Source: JAKVAV01 sp047633195 (GTDB lineage: Bacteria; Bacteroidota; Bacteroidia; Flavobacteriales_D; Cryomorphaceae). From it: a stretch of DNA of 64,000 nucleotides. Positions 44,348 through 52,177 of the stretch are shown here, piece by piece. The stretch spans positions 1 through 64,000 of the forward strand of contig JBLIEU010000003.1 of assembly GCA_047633195.1 (NCBI GenBank), written 5' to 3'. Under the pieces are notes generated by a model, which was given only the letters and a program-made list of their open reading frames with translations, did not search any database and had not been told where the DNA came from. A program made the position numbers and the translations under genes. Each line of letters begins with the position of its first letter. Within the stretch, counting starts at the first letter, position 1.

Positions 44348-46537
44348 CTAGTCTACTTCGAAAGTCAAATTGAGTTGCTTGATTCGTCCAGTTAGGTTGC
44401 CAAACATCGTGATGATTTCATTCTGTTTCCCGTCATTTTGATCAATCATAATAACGCCGTCAAGAGAGTGAGAACCTTGACCATACTCTTTGATATCTGA
44501 TAAAATCACTTCGGGACTTGTCGTCAAGGAATCAATGGAAAAGGGTTTAACACTCATCACCTCAAAGTTGAAATTGAATGAAATGGAATCCCCCTTACTA
44601 ACTGAACCCAAGTCTATTATTTCACTTTCGAATCTAAGTTCAGCGAGGCTTGAATCTTCGGAGGCTCTCGTCACCGAAACGATTTCTATTTTCCGCTCTT
44701 TTGCGGCAGCAATGCTGTAAACGGCATTGTTCTCGTTCAGGTTGTCACTTACCAGCTTTTCAGCCACGTATTCTCCAAAGGGTATTTTGGAAAGTCTCAA
44801 TAAGCCGCCATTTTCAGCGGTTTCATCCAGATAGGAGTGAAGGATTCCTCTTTCGTATTCTCGAAGATAATTTTCTAAAGAAGAGATTCGTCTCTGGGTC
44901 AAGTTCACATTGTAGTCAGTAGCTGCCAGTGGGCTGGCAAACCCTTTCACCGTGATTTCGATTTGAGCGCCTTCTTCCAATTCTCTCTTCAGCAAGTCAC
45001 TGAATAAAGCCAACTCACTCAGACCTTGGTCAATTTCGTTTAAGAAAAACTCATCCATTGCTTCCTCTGCCAGATCTCCTTCTGTTTTATTCAGACCCTG
45101 CTTGTATTCGTCCCGATAGGCTGGTAATAGCTGAATGTAATCGCGATACGTTTCTAAGTAATCTTTGTCGGTTTCTGTATTTCTGGTGCGAGGGTCAGGC
45201 TGATCATTGTGGAAATAGAGCGTTACTGGCAAGTACTTATTCAAGTCTTCGAGCGTAGTAATTTCGGGCAGTGTATCTGCTTTTATGAGCTCTCGCTCTT
45301 CGAATAAAAACAGGTTATTGCAACATCCGCCAAAGTCATCTGCACCAACTCGATTTGATGTCAAGCTTCCTTTCTTAATGACTGAATTGAAGCTGTAATA
45401 AAGGTCGTTAGAAGGGGTGTTGAAAGGAGCTTTTATATTTTCGGGGTAGGAGAATTCACCTTTGTAAAAGGGTGCTTTAAACACATCGTATCCGCCAAAA
45501 CCGTGGTGCCAATCGGAAGAGAAAAGAAGAACATGATTGTCTGTGCGGTAATATGGAGTGACTTCATTGCCAGGGCTGTTTATTGCAGCGCCCATATTAG
45601 TAGGGTCGGTTGGTTTGGTGAGTTCAACAAACCATAGATCGTATTGGCCGTAGCCATCTGGTCGGTCAGAAGCGAAGTAGAGAACATCCAAATCTCCGAA
45701 TTTCCCAAATGCGGGATGCGTGTAATGACTGGAGTCAGAATCATCAATCGGCAAGATTTTTTTCCAAATCAACCCATCGTAAAAATGGATACTTCGCATT
45801 CCATCATCAATCATTACCAAGGCCTTTTGTCCTTTGTTCGACTCTACATAATTTCCATAGTTAGCGCCTAAGTCAATAGAATTGATGGGGCTTAGCTTGA
45901 CTTCGCTCAAACTAGAATCAGCGAAGTAATTTTTGATAAAATAGGCATCACTCTCCAGTCGTCCTTCATTGTCATATTCTCCTCTCAATGAGGTGAAGGA
46001 TAGACTTCCGTCCTTGAGCCAATATCCTCCAAATTCGCTGTCGCCAGAATTCACTGGATCACCTGCTTCCGTGAGTTCAAAAGGCTTTGGTTCCTGCGAC
46101 CACTTTTCGGCCAAATCGCAAGACCGCATGGATTGAATGGATTTTTGGTGGGCGTAGCTAGTCGGTTGGTCTTGGTACTGATCCCTGACTCTCCGCCAAT
46201 TGATTTTGGCTTCAGAATACTGACCCGATTGCATCTGCATTTCAGCCAGTTTCATCCCTACATCTTGGAAAATCATTCCACGATCGCGCCTGAAAATCTT
46301 GTCGTAGTAATAGGTCGCCTTCTCATAATTTTGAACTCCTCGATACGCCTCAGCAACTTTATAAATCAGTGTGCCTTTCATGCTGTCCAGCTCCATGCCT
46401 GTTTTGTAATAACGCAAAGCTCCGTATGGATCATTTTCTTCTATGGCCTGATCACCGAGCATCATCCAGTCATCAAGTGTTTGACTGAAAACGCTCGTCG
46501 CAAAAAAGAGACAGAATATGACGAACCTACTTTTCAT
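44348..46537 (-). CDS. TPR-PD40-OmpA envelope protein with C-terminal DUF1573-like domain
   Basis: A 729-residue protein with signal peptide MKSRFVIFCLFFATSVFS. Domains in order: TPR-like repeats (about 20-140, 'DPYGALRYYKTGMELD'), PD40 propeller (about 150-400, 'VLYFASDRPDGYGQYDLWF', 'VLLFSSDWHHGFGGYDVF'), a linker, an OmpA-like peptidoglycan-binding domain (about 500-625, VKGFASPLAATDYNVNLTQR), and a final domain of about 100 residues resembling DUF1573 (IDLGSVSKGDSISFNFNF). The first four resemble PorE-like T9SS proteins. The DUF1573 tail is unusual. Overlaps the upstream PorP gene by 4 bp, as last gene of triad 2. Confidence 0.85.
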   Translation of the reverse strand: MKSRFVIFCLFFATSVFSQTLDDWMMLGDQAIEENDPYGALRYYKTGMELDSMKGTLIYKVAEAYRGVQNYEKATYYYDKIFRRDRGMIFQDVGMKLAEMQMQSGQYSEAKINWRRVRDQYQDQPTSYAHQKSIQSMRSCDLAEKWSQEPKPFELTEAGDPVNSGDSEFGGYWLKDGSLSFTSLRGEYDNEGRLESDAYFIKNYFADSSLSEVKLSPINSIDLGANYGNYVESNKGQKALVMIDDGMRSIHFYDGLIWKKILPIDDSDSSHYTHPAFGKFGDLDVLYFASDRPDGYGQYDLWFVELTKPTDPTNMGAAINSPGNEVTPYYRTDNHVLLFSSDWHHGFGGYDVFKAPFYKGEFSYPENIKAPFNTPSNDLYYSFNSVIKKGSLTSNRVGADDFGGCCNNLFLFEERELIKADTLPEITTLEDLNKYLPVTLYFHNDQPDPRTRNTETDKDYLETYRDYIQLLPAYRDEYKQGLNKTEGDLAEEAMDEFFLNEIDQGLSELALFSDLLKRELEEGAQIEITVKGFASPLAATDYNVNLTQRRISSLENYLREYERGILHSYLDETAENGGLLRLSKIPFGEYVAEKLVSDNLNENNAVYSIAAAKERKIEIVSVTRASEDSSLAELRFESEIIDLGSVSKGDSISFNFNFEVMSVKPFSIDSLTTSPEVILSDIKEYGQGSHSLDGVIMIDQNDGKQNEIITMFGNLTGRIKQLNLTFEVD

Positions 46538-47541
46538 AAAAAGACGGGGCAGTATTTATGCCTGAAGGCATTGTTTTCAACTCTTCTTCCAAAGAGGTAT
46601 TGAAGGCTAAATTCGAATCCACCTTGATTTCTGCTGGAACGCTCTAGGTCGGAAACATTGATGTCGTAGCTCACTGCAAGTCTCCAAGCGTCTATTTCGC
46701 CACCTATCATCGCGATACCGCTATCGCCAAAGCGGCCGTAATATCCCGCAAAAACAGCTCGATAAAGATTGCGCTCATCGATAAGTCGATAGCGCGCACC
46801 TGTCCCAAATATCACTTCGGTAAATGTCGCTTGATCCATCCAGCGAAAAGAGGGGAGCGCATCGATTTCCTCGGTGATTTTCCAATCTGCAGTGGCATAG
46901 ATCGACGACCTGAATGGGAGCTCGATACCTGTGTCGTTAAAGAATGACTGACTAGGCGAATTCACATTGTGTCCAGCGAACCCGATGGTGGCTGATTTTC
47001 TGGTTTCGGGTGCATATTGGTAGGAAAGCCCAAGGTTTAGGTTCAGGAACCAACGCGCATTTCGTCCAAAATCTTCTCCGTTTGACAAGTTGGGATCGAA
47101 GACAACACCGTTGTACTGGTTGTTGAATTCGAGGTCGTCGTAGTTCAGTTTGATTTGGGTAACCCCAGTCTGCAATCCGCCTCTCAGCTGATGTTTCTCA
47201 TCGCCTTTGATGTGGTAGAGATAGTTTCCGCCAATGAGGAAACTAAACGTATTGAAGCGCGAATCTCCAGCATTGTCGTTCATGATCACAGCGCCGACCG
47301 ACAGGTTTTCTGGCAAGAAATCAAAGCTTCCATCTCCCATCAAAGCAAAGGAGGAGTATGGTCGACTTACCTCTCGCCATTGGGTTTTTTGGTTGGCATT
47401 GAGTCTGTATTCTGCATTGAAATTTCCGATTTCGGCAGGGCTAAGTAGCTGTGGCGAAAAGAAGAACTGAGAGAAGTGAACATCCTGTCCTTTTCCCGAA
47501 AGGGTAACCCACATGAGCGCTATGAGGAGTAGTCTCTTCAA
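46534..47541 (-). CDS. PorP/SprF-family outer-membrane protein (second copy)
   Basis: A 335-residue protein with signal peptide ending SGKGQ and the family opening VHFSQFFFSPQLLSPAEIG, then NANQKTQWREVSRPYSSF, and amphipathic barrel strands to FSLQYLFGRRV. Same family as the gene at 26700-27704, but clearly diverged in the loops, so it is likely dedicated to the cargo immediately upstream. It overlaps the cargo stop by 4 bp and the OmpA-type start by 4 bp, implying strict co-expression. Confidence 0.9.
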   Translation of the reverse strand: MKRLLLIALMWVTLSGKGQDVHFSQFFFSPQLLSPAEIGNFNAEYRLNANQKTQWREVSRPYSSFALMGDGSFDFLPENLSVGAVIMNDNAGDSRFNTFSFLIGGNYLYHIKGDEKHQLRGGLQTGVTQIKLNYDDLEFNNQYNGVVFDPNLSNGEDFGRNARWFLNLNLGLSYQYAPETRKSATIGFAGHNVNSPSQSFFNDTGIELPFRSSIYATADWKITEEIDALPSFRWMDQATFTEVIFGTGARYRLIDERNLYRAVFAGYYGRFGDSGIAMIGGEIDAWRLAVSYDINVSDLERSSRNQGGFEFSLQYLFGRRVENNAFRHKYCPVFL

Positions 47542-50500
47542 CGAATAAGTGTGATGTTTCCTTTCTCGAAATAGGTATCGCCATCATCACATACCGCTCG
47601 GAGCTGGTAAACAAAAACGGCAGGCTCGGCTGGGTCTCCTTTGTAAGTTCCATCCCAACCAAGCGATTGATCATCTGTTGTAAAAACCTCTTCTCCCCAT
47701 CGGTTGAAGATGGAGAAAGTCAAATCGGTAATGCCACCACCTCTGACCAAAATCACGTCGTTTTCTCCGTCACCATTTGGAGTAAAAGCATTCGGAACGA
47801 AAATGTTGGGAGAGCCACAAAAGGACTCGAAGATTTGTATTAAAACCGAATCAGTTTTTTGGCATAAGCCATTGTTGTTGGCGTCCGTTATGGTAACCGT
47901 GTAAAGGATTGATTCTTCTGGCGTACTGAGCGGGTCATTTAAATTCTGATTGTCCAAATAGATCGGTGGCTCCCACAAATAAAAGTATTCACTGCTGTTC
48001 GGAAAGACACTCAACTGACTGCTTTCTCCGAGAGTGAGAACGGTAGGTTCAGCCAGCGCGTTGATGTCCAGAGCTCCCAAAGGCGAGGTGAAAATGGTGA
48101 GGCTGTTTTCCACCGAGCAGTTAAACTCTGTAGAACTTACTACTGCAAAGGTGGTGGGCTCATTAATGATTGCTTCTATTGAAGCAGTTCCCATTCCTGA
48201 AATAATCAATTCCTCAGGCTCCCATTCGTGGGTGAGCTGGTTATTTGGGAAATCATTGCTTACAAATAGTCGAGCGGTGTCTCCTTGGCAAATGTACTGC
48301 AGAGCTGATAGAGTAGTTGCTGCTTCCAATAAACTTACGGTGACGGTGGATTCTATAATACAGCCATTGTTTTCGACTCGAATATAATAGAGTCCTGTTG
48401 CGCCTGGAGTAACAGTTATCGAGCTATCCCCTGGCGGATTCAAAACATTGCTGAAATCCGAAATATCTGACCAGATAAATGATTCGGCAGTTCCTGAACT
48501 ATTGGCAATTAAAGTGAGCGGATCGTTGAAGCAAGCGAGCGTATCATCGGGAACCGAAAGCTCGATTTCAAAAGATTCAACCTGAGATTCAACGGAACTC
48601 GTGCAACCGAATTCATTGGTTAGCGTGACAGCGATATTCAATGAAGATGCCGTGTTGAAAATGACCGTTTCACTTCCTTGCCCATCTGTGATCAGCTCAT
48701 CGGGCGTCCAAACTACCTCTGCATTTGGATAATTCGTTGCGAGGCTTATTTCAAATTCATTGGTGTTGCAGAGCAAGGTATCACCCACGCTCAAACTTAA
48801 TTCAATTTGTGGGGCGAGGAATACTTCTCGAAGATCGGTGCAAAGGCCATTGTCTACTTCCAAAAAGACGCTCATAGGCTCGGTCACGGTAATGGTGAGT
48901 GTGCTGTCGGTAGGGCCTTGTAAAATGATGTTATTCAACTCTTCATCTTCGGCCCACGTGAAAGATGTGGCTGTTCCGTTTGTTACTGCTTGAATGGTGA
49001 GGGTTGATTCATCGCAGGAGACAATGCTATCAGGTATTTCCAAAATCAACTGTGAATAGACAGTAATAATCTGAGTGATGGTATCTGTCAAGTTGCAGGC
49101 TTGCGGATCATTCGCAACGAGCTGCACTTCGTATTCTCCAGGTTCATCGAATAGGTAGGCCACGTTTTCTTGTTCGATGATATCGCCATTTGGGAAAAAC
49201 CATTGATAGCTCGCTTCGGAACCTGAAAATGTATCGCTCGTGTTTTCAAAGGAGATAGGGTTGGGAAGGCATTCTCCTTGTCCTTCAAAATCGGCGAAGA
49301 TCAGTGGCAAGTCGAAGTCGATTTTGGCCACACCCAAATTGCAGTTTGGACTGTTATTCAAAGGACTCAGCGCATTTGGAGGTGCGATGGGGAAATCGTT
49401 GTTTCCTCCGCACCCTGCGCAAACGGCTTGATAGATTTTCCCGGTACGGTCAAAGCGACTTGTTCCACCATCTACGTGCTCTCCGCTCGTGCTGCCGCCA
49501 TAAAAAGAGGCGAAAGTCAACGCGTTGGCATCATCTTCTAAGACCAAAAAATAGAAATCGCGGCCGTCGGTGGTCGATTGAAAAGCGTCCTCCGTCACTT
49601 CAAGTCCAGTAGTGGTTCCTTGATTGTTCGTGGGCAATCCTCCCCAGCCCGATATGTAAATTCTGTTGCAAAGATCTACCGCGAATGCTACGGGCGAGAG
49701 CGGCGGTACGCCGACTTCATTTCCGAAAGTGGTGCTAAAATCAGCGCCTTGAAGGTTTTGACTTAGTTTGGAAATGAACATGCCGCGACCTACTTGTCCG
49801 TATGCAGCATTGAAGAGCAGCTCGGTTGTTTCGGACTCAGTTTGACCGAAGAGGTAAACCAAACCAGCTTCATCTCTATCGACAAAGTAGACTTGGTCGT
49901 ATGAATTTGTTCCGAAATAAGTGCCCGATATGACCGTGGTGGCAAATTCATCAATGGTAATGACAAAACCATCGGCCTGACCACCTGAGAAGTTAGGTCT
50001 AAACGCATCAACTGGAATCGGTAGATCTTGCGAAGTCGTTCCTCCTCCTAGCGTTACGCCAGTATTCTCCGAAAATGAGATGGAATATATCGCATCTGCG
50101 CCGCTTCCGCCAATGTAAGTAGATGCCAAAAGATCCGTCATGTCAGGATTCAATAGAAAGAAGACACCATCTTGATTGCCGATTAGATTCGGTTGGATGG
50201 CATCGCTGGTCGTGGGGAAGTCATTGCTAAATGTGCAACTTCCCACCAAGATATTCCCGTCATCACCAATCTCAATTTCACCTCTTACTTCGTCGGCGTA
50301 ATTGTATTTTAAGGCAGTTGCAGTATTCGTTCCGTCGTTTTCGGTGCCACCTATAAAAGTCGAGGCGAAAAGGTCTTGGCCATTCGCACTCAGTCCACTC
50401 AAAACGATATCTGCACCTTGATTGTAGCTGATTCCTACACCTCCTAAAACAGTAGGGGCTCCGCCTTGGAAATCGGATTGAAAGGCGTCAATTGAAGTGG

Positions 50501-51530
50501 GGTAATCGTCCGATCCAGTGGTTCCCAGCACGAAGAGTCTTCCGAGACTATCGGTAATTAGGCTATGCGGAAGCTCATCGCCACCTCCGCCTAGATAAGT
50601 GCTGTATTCCAAATCGGTTCCTTCCAGATTGAATTTCGAAAGGGCAATGTCCGTTCCTGCCAAAGATCCTGCACCCGTTCCTCCTGCCCAATCGGCTTGG
50701 TATGCTCCGGTAGTGACGGGATAGCCGGTGCCAAATGAGGTGCTCCCTGAGAAGAGATGACCTTCTTGATCAAAAGTGGCAGAATACCCAAAGTTGTCGC
50801 TAAGAGAACCTGAATAGGTGCTAAAGATCAATTCGGGATCGATGATGAGTTCTTGGTCTGCTGCGTATTCACCCAACTCAAAAGAGACTGTGTTATTTTC
50901 AAGGCGGTAGGAGCACTCCACTCTGGTAATTAATCCATCAATAATTTGGTAGGCAAATGGTTCCGACTCCATCACTTTTCCCACGGTAGTATTCAACTCC
51001 AATGTTCCATCTCCTTTTAATCTCGGCTTCACTCCATCGTAAAGGATTTTGATCTGGGATGGATCTGCTCCTTCCTTTACAATGAAATCGTATTTCAAAT
51101 TCGCCTTTGAGTGGATCTTTAGATCTATGCCTTCATAGAGTTTTGAGTAGAAAATTTCTTCGTAAGCTTTGGCATTTTTCCCCGAGCGGCCCCTCAGGTA
51201 GTACGCGTATTTTGTAATGAAAGGCTTGTAGCCTTCTGGCAAAATGTCGTTCGCCCCGACAAAGTTCATCTGGTAAGAATGGCAATCTAGTTTTTTAGGA
51301 GGAGGGATAGGCGTTTCACCTCGATGGGCGGCAAATACTTTAGATACGGTCTCGGTATCGTAACGATCAAAAGTGAGCTTACCATTTTCTAGGTACAAGT
51401 TTCCTCCGGCAATTTCCGTTTTGAACTGAACATTTTCGTTCCATTGTCCTTTGTTTTCAATAAAGCGATGTTGCCCGTAGGACAATACGCTGAACAAAAA
51501 AACGATTGAGAGAAGTAGAAATCGGCGCAT
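47538..51530 (-). CDS. Giant SBBP-repeat surface protein with T9SS type B C-terminal domain
   Basis: About 1330 residues with signal peptide MRRFLLLSIVFLFSVLSYGQ (start 51530; an ATG 22 codons upstream is less likely). After it comes RFIENKGQWNENVQF, a DUF7948-type opening. Residues about 230-740 hold SBBP-type repeats ('DLEYSTYLGGGGDELPHSL', 'DLFASTFIGGTENDGTN', 'LLASTYIGGSGADAIYSIS'), then a PKD domain (SYQWFFPNGDIIEQENVAYL), several Ig/PKD-like repeats with cysteines, and the CHU_C end (PNAFTPNGDGENDVILVRGG, IFNRWGEEVF, WDGTYKGDPAEPAVFVYQL). This should be exported by T9SS and bound at the surface through its partner PorP. Confidence 0.92.
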   Translation of the reverse strand: MRRFLLLSIVFLFSVLSYGQHRFIENKGQWNENVQFKTEIAGGNLYLENGKLTFDRYDTETVSKVFAAHRGETPIPPPKKLDCHSYQMNFVGANDILPEGYKPFITKYAYYLRGRSGKNAKAYEEIFYSKLYEGIDLKIHSKANLKYDFIVKEGADPSQIKILYDGVKPRLKGDGTLELNTTVGKVMESEPFAYQIIDGLITRVECSYRLENNTVSFELGEYAADQELIIDPELIFSTYSGSLSDNFGYSATFDQEGHLFSGSTSFGTGYPVTTGAYQADWAGGTGAGSLAGTDIALSKFNLEGTDLEYSTYLGGGGDELPHSLITDSLGRLFVLGTTGSDDYPTSIDAFQSDFQGGAPTVLGGVGISYNQGADIVLSGLSANGQDLFASTFIGGTENDGTNTATALKYNYADEVRGEIEIGDDGNILVGSCTFSNDFPTTSDAIQPNLIGNQDGVFFLLNPDMTDLLASTYIGGSGADAIYSISFSENTGVTLGGGTTSQDLPIPVDAFRPNFSGGQADGFVITIDEFATTVISGTYFGTNSYDQVYFVDRDEAGLVYLFGQTESETTELLFNAAYGQVGRGMFISKLSQNLQGADFSTTFGNEVGVPPLSPVAFAVDLCNRIYISGWGGLPTNNQGTTTGLEVTEDAFQSTTDGRDFYFLVLEDDANALTFASFYGGSTSGEHVDGGTSRFDRTGKIYQAVCAGCGGNNDFPIAPPNALSPLNNSPNCNLGVAKIDFDLPLIFADFEGQGECLPNPISFENTSDTFSGSEASYQWFFPNGDIIEQENVAYLFDEPGEYEVQLVANDPQACNLTDTITQIITVYSQLILEIPDSIVSCDESTLTIQAVTNGTATSFTWAEDEELNNIILQGPTDSTLTITVTEPMSVFLEVDNGLCTDLREVFLAPQIELSLSVGDTLLCNTNEFEISLATNYPNAEVVWTPDELITDGQGSETVIFNTASSLNIAVTLTNEFGCTSSVESQVESFEIELSVPDDTLACFNDPLTLIANSSGTAESFIWSDISDFSNVLNPPGDSSITVTPGATGLYYIRVENNGCIIESTVTVSLLEAATTLSALQYICQGDTARLFVSNDFPNNQLTHEWEPEELIISGMGTASIEAIINEPTTFAVVSSTEFNCSVENSLTIFTSPLGALDINALAEPTVLTLGESSQLSVFPNSSEYFYLWEPPIYLDNQNLNDPLSTPEESILYTVTITDANNNGLCQKTDSVLIQIFESFCGSPNIFVPNAFTPNGDGENDVILVRGGGITDLTFSIFNRWGEEVFTTDDQSLGWDGTYKGDPAEPAVFVYQLRAVCDDGDTYFEKGNITLIR

Positions 51531-51609
51531 GTATGATCTCGAGAGTCGGTTGAAAGTACAAATTTCGCTACAAGGTGATGATTTAACCTTTCTCACTCCA
51601 TCGTTTTCT

Positions 51610-51617
51610 TAACTTTC
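51610..51617 (+). promoter_or_regulatory. Near-consensus -7 element (TAACTTTC) 5 nt from a GTG start
   Basis: One mismatch to TAnnTTTG; it precedes the GTG at 51623 by GCTGC. Same close spacing as at 22995 and 38934. Confidence 0.35.
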
Positions 51618-51622
51618 GCTGC

Positions 51623-52177
51623 GTGCACTTTTTTGATAAATATTATCGAGTTCTTGAATTGCCTGCGGGAGCATCAGATGCCGATGTGAAAGCTGCGTAT
51701 CGGCGATTGGCAAAAAAGTACCACCCCGACATAAGTCGATCGGATGCTACAAGAGTAGATTTCATCAGGGTAAATGAGGCTTATGAAGTTCTTATTAATA
51801 GAGACGCCATGGTGCAAGAAGCCATTCAGCGCAACAGAAGCAAGAACACAGGCAGAAGGAGAAAGAACCCCGTTTCAAAAAATCCTCAGGACAGAGCTTC
51901 GAACCATGCCGATATGAAGTACGAGGAATTTGTAAAATCTCCGCTATATCGCACGGCTATGGTGATGAATAGCGCCTTCGATTACATTTTTATCCTGGCA
52001 GGGGTTATCATGGTCGCTGCACCTATATTCGGTTACGTTAGGGATACCTTGAAAGTCAAAAAACCGGGTGAAGAGGCCGAATTTCATTTGCTACCCATAT
52101 TGCTAGGGATTGGTTTCCTTTATGGTCTCTGGTATTTCCTTTTTAAATCAAAACGAATCAAACCTGATCAAGAATGA
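51623..52177 (+). CDS. J-domain protein with two membrane helices
   Basis: A 184-residue protein starting with GTG. Residues about 5-65 form a J domain with the HPD motif (KKYHPDISRS), the part that stimulates DnaK ATPase. After a basic linker (NRSKNTGRRRKNPVSKN) come two membrane helices (about 120-138 and 155-174), so the J domain is anchored to the inner membrane facing the cytoplasm. It overlaps the S46 peptidase start by 4 bp. Its client may be a membrane or exported protein; pairing with an exported peptidase is suggestive but not proof. Confidence 0.85.
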   Translation: MHFFDKYYRVLELPAGASDADVKAAYRRLAKKYHPDISRSDATRVDFIRVNEAYEVLINRDAMVQEAIQRNRSKNTGRRRKNPVSKNPQDRASNHADMKYEEFVKSPLYRTAMVMNSAFDYIFILAGVIMVAAPIFGYVRDTLKVKKPGEEAEFHLLPILLGIGFLYGLWYFLFKSKRIKPDQE

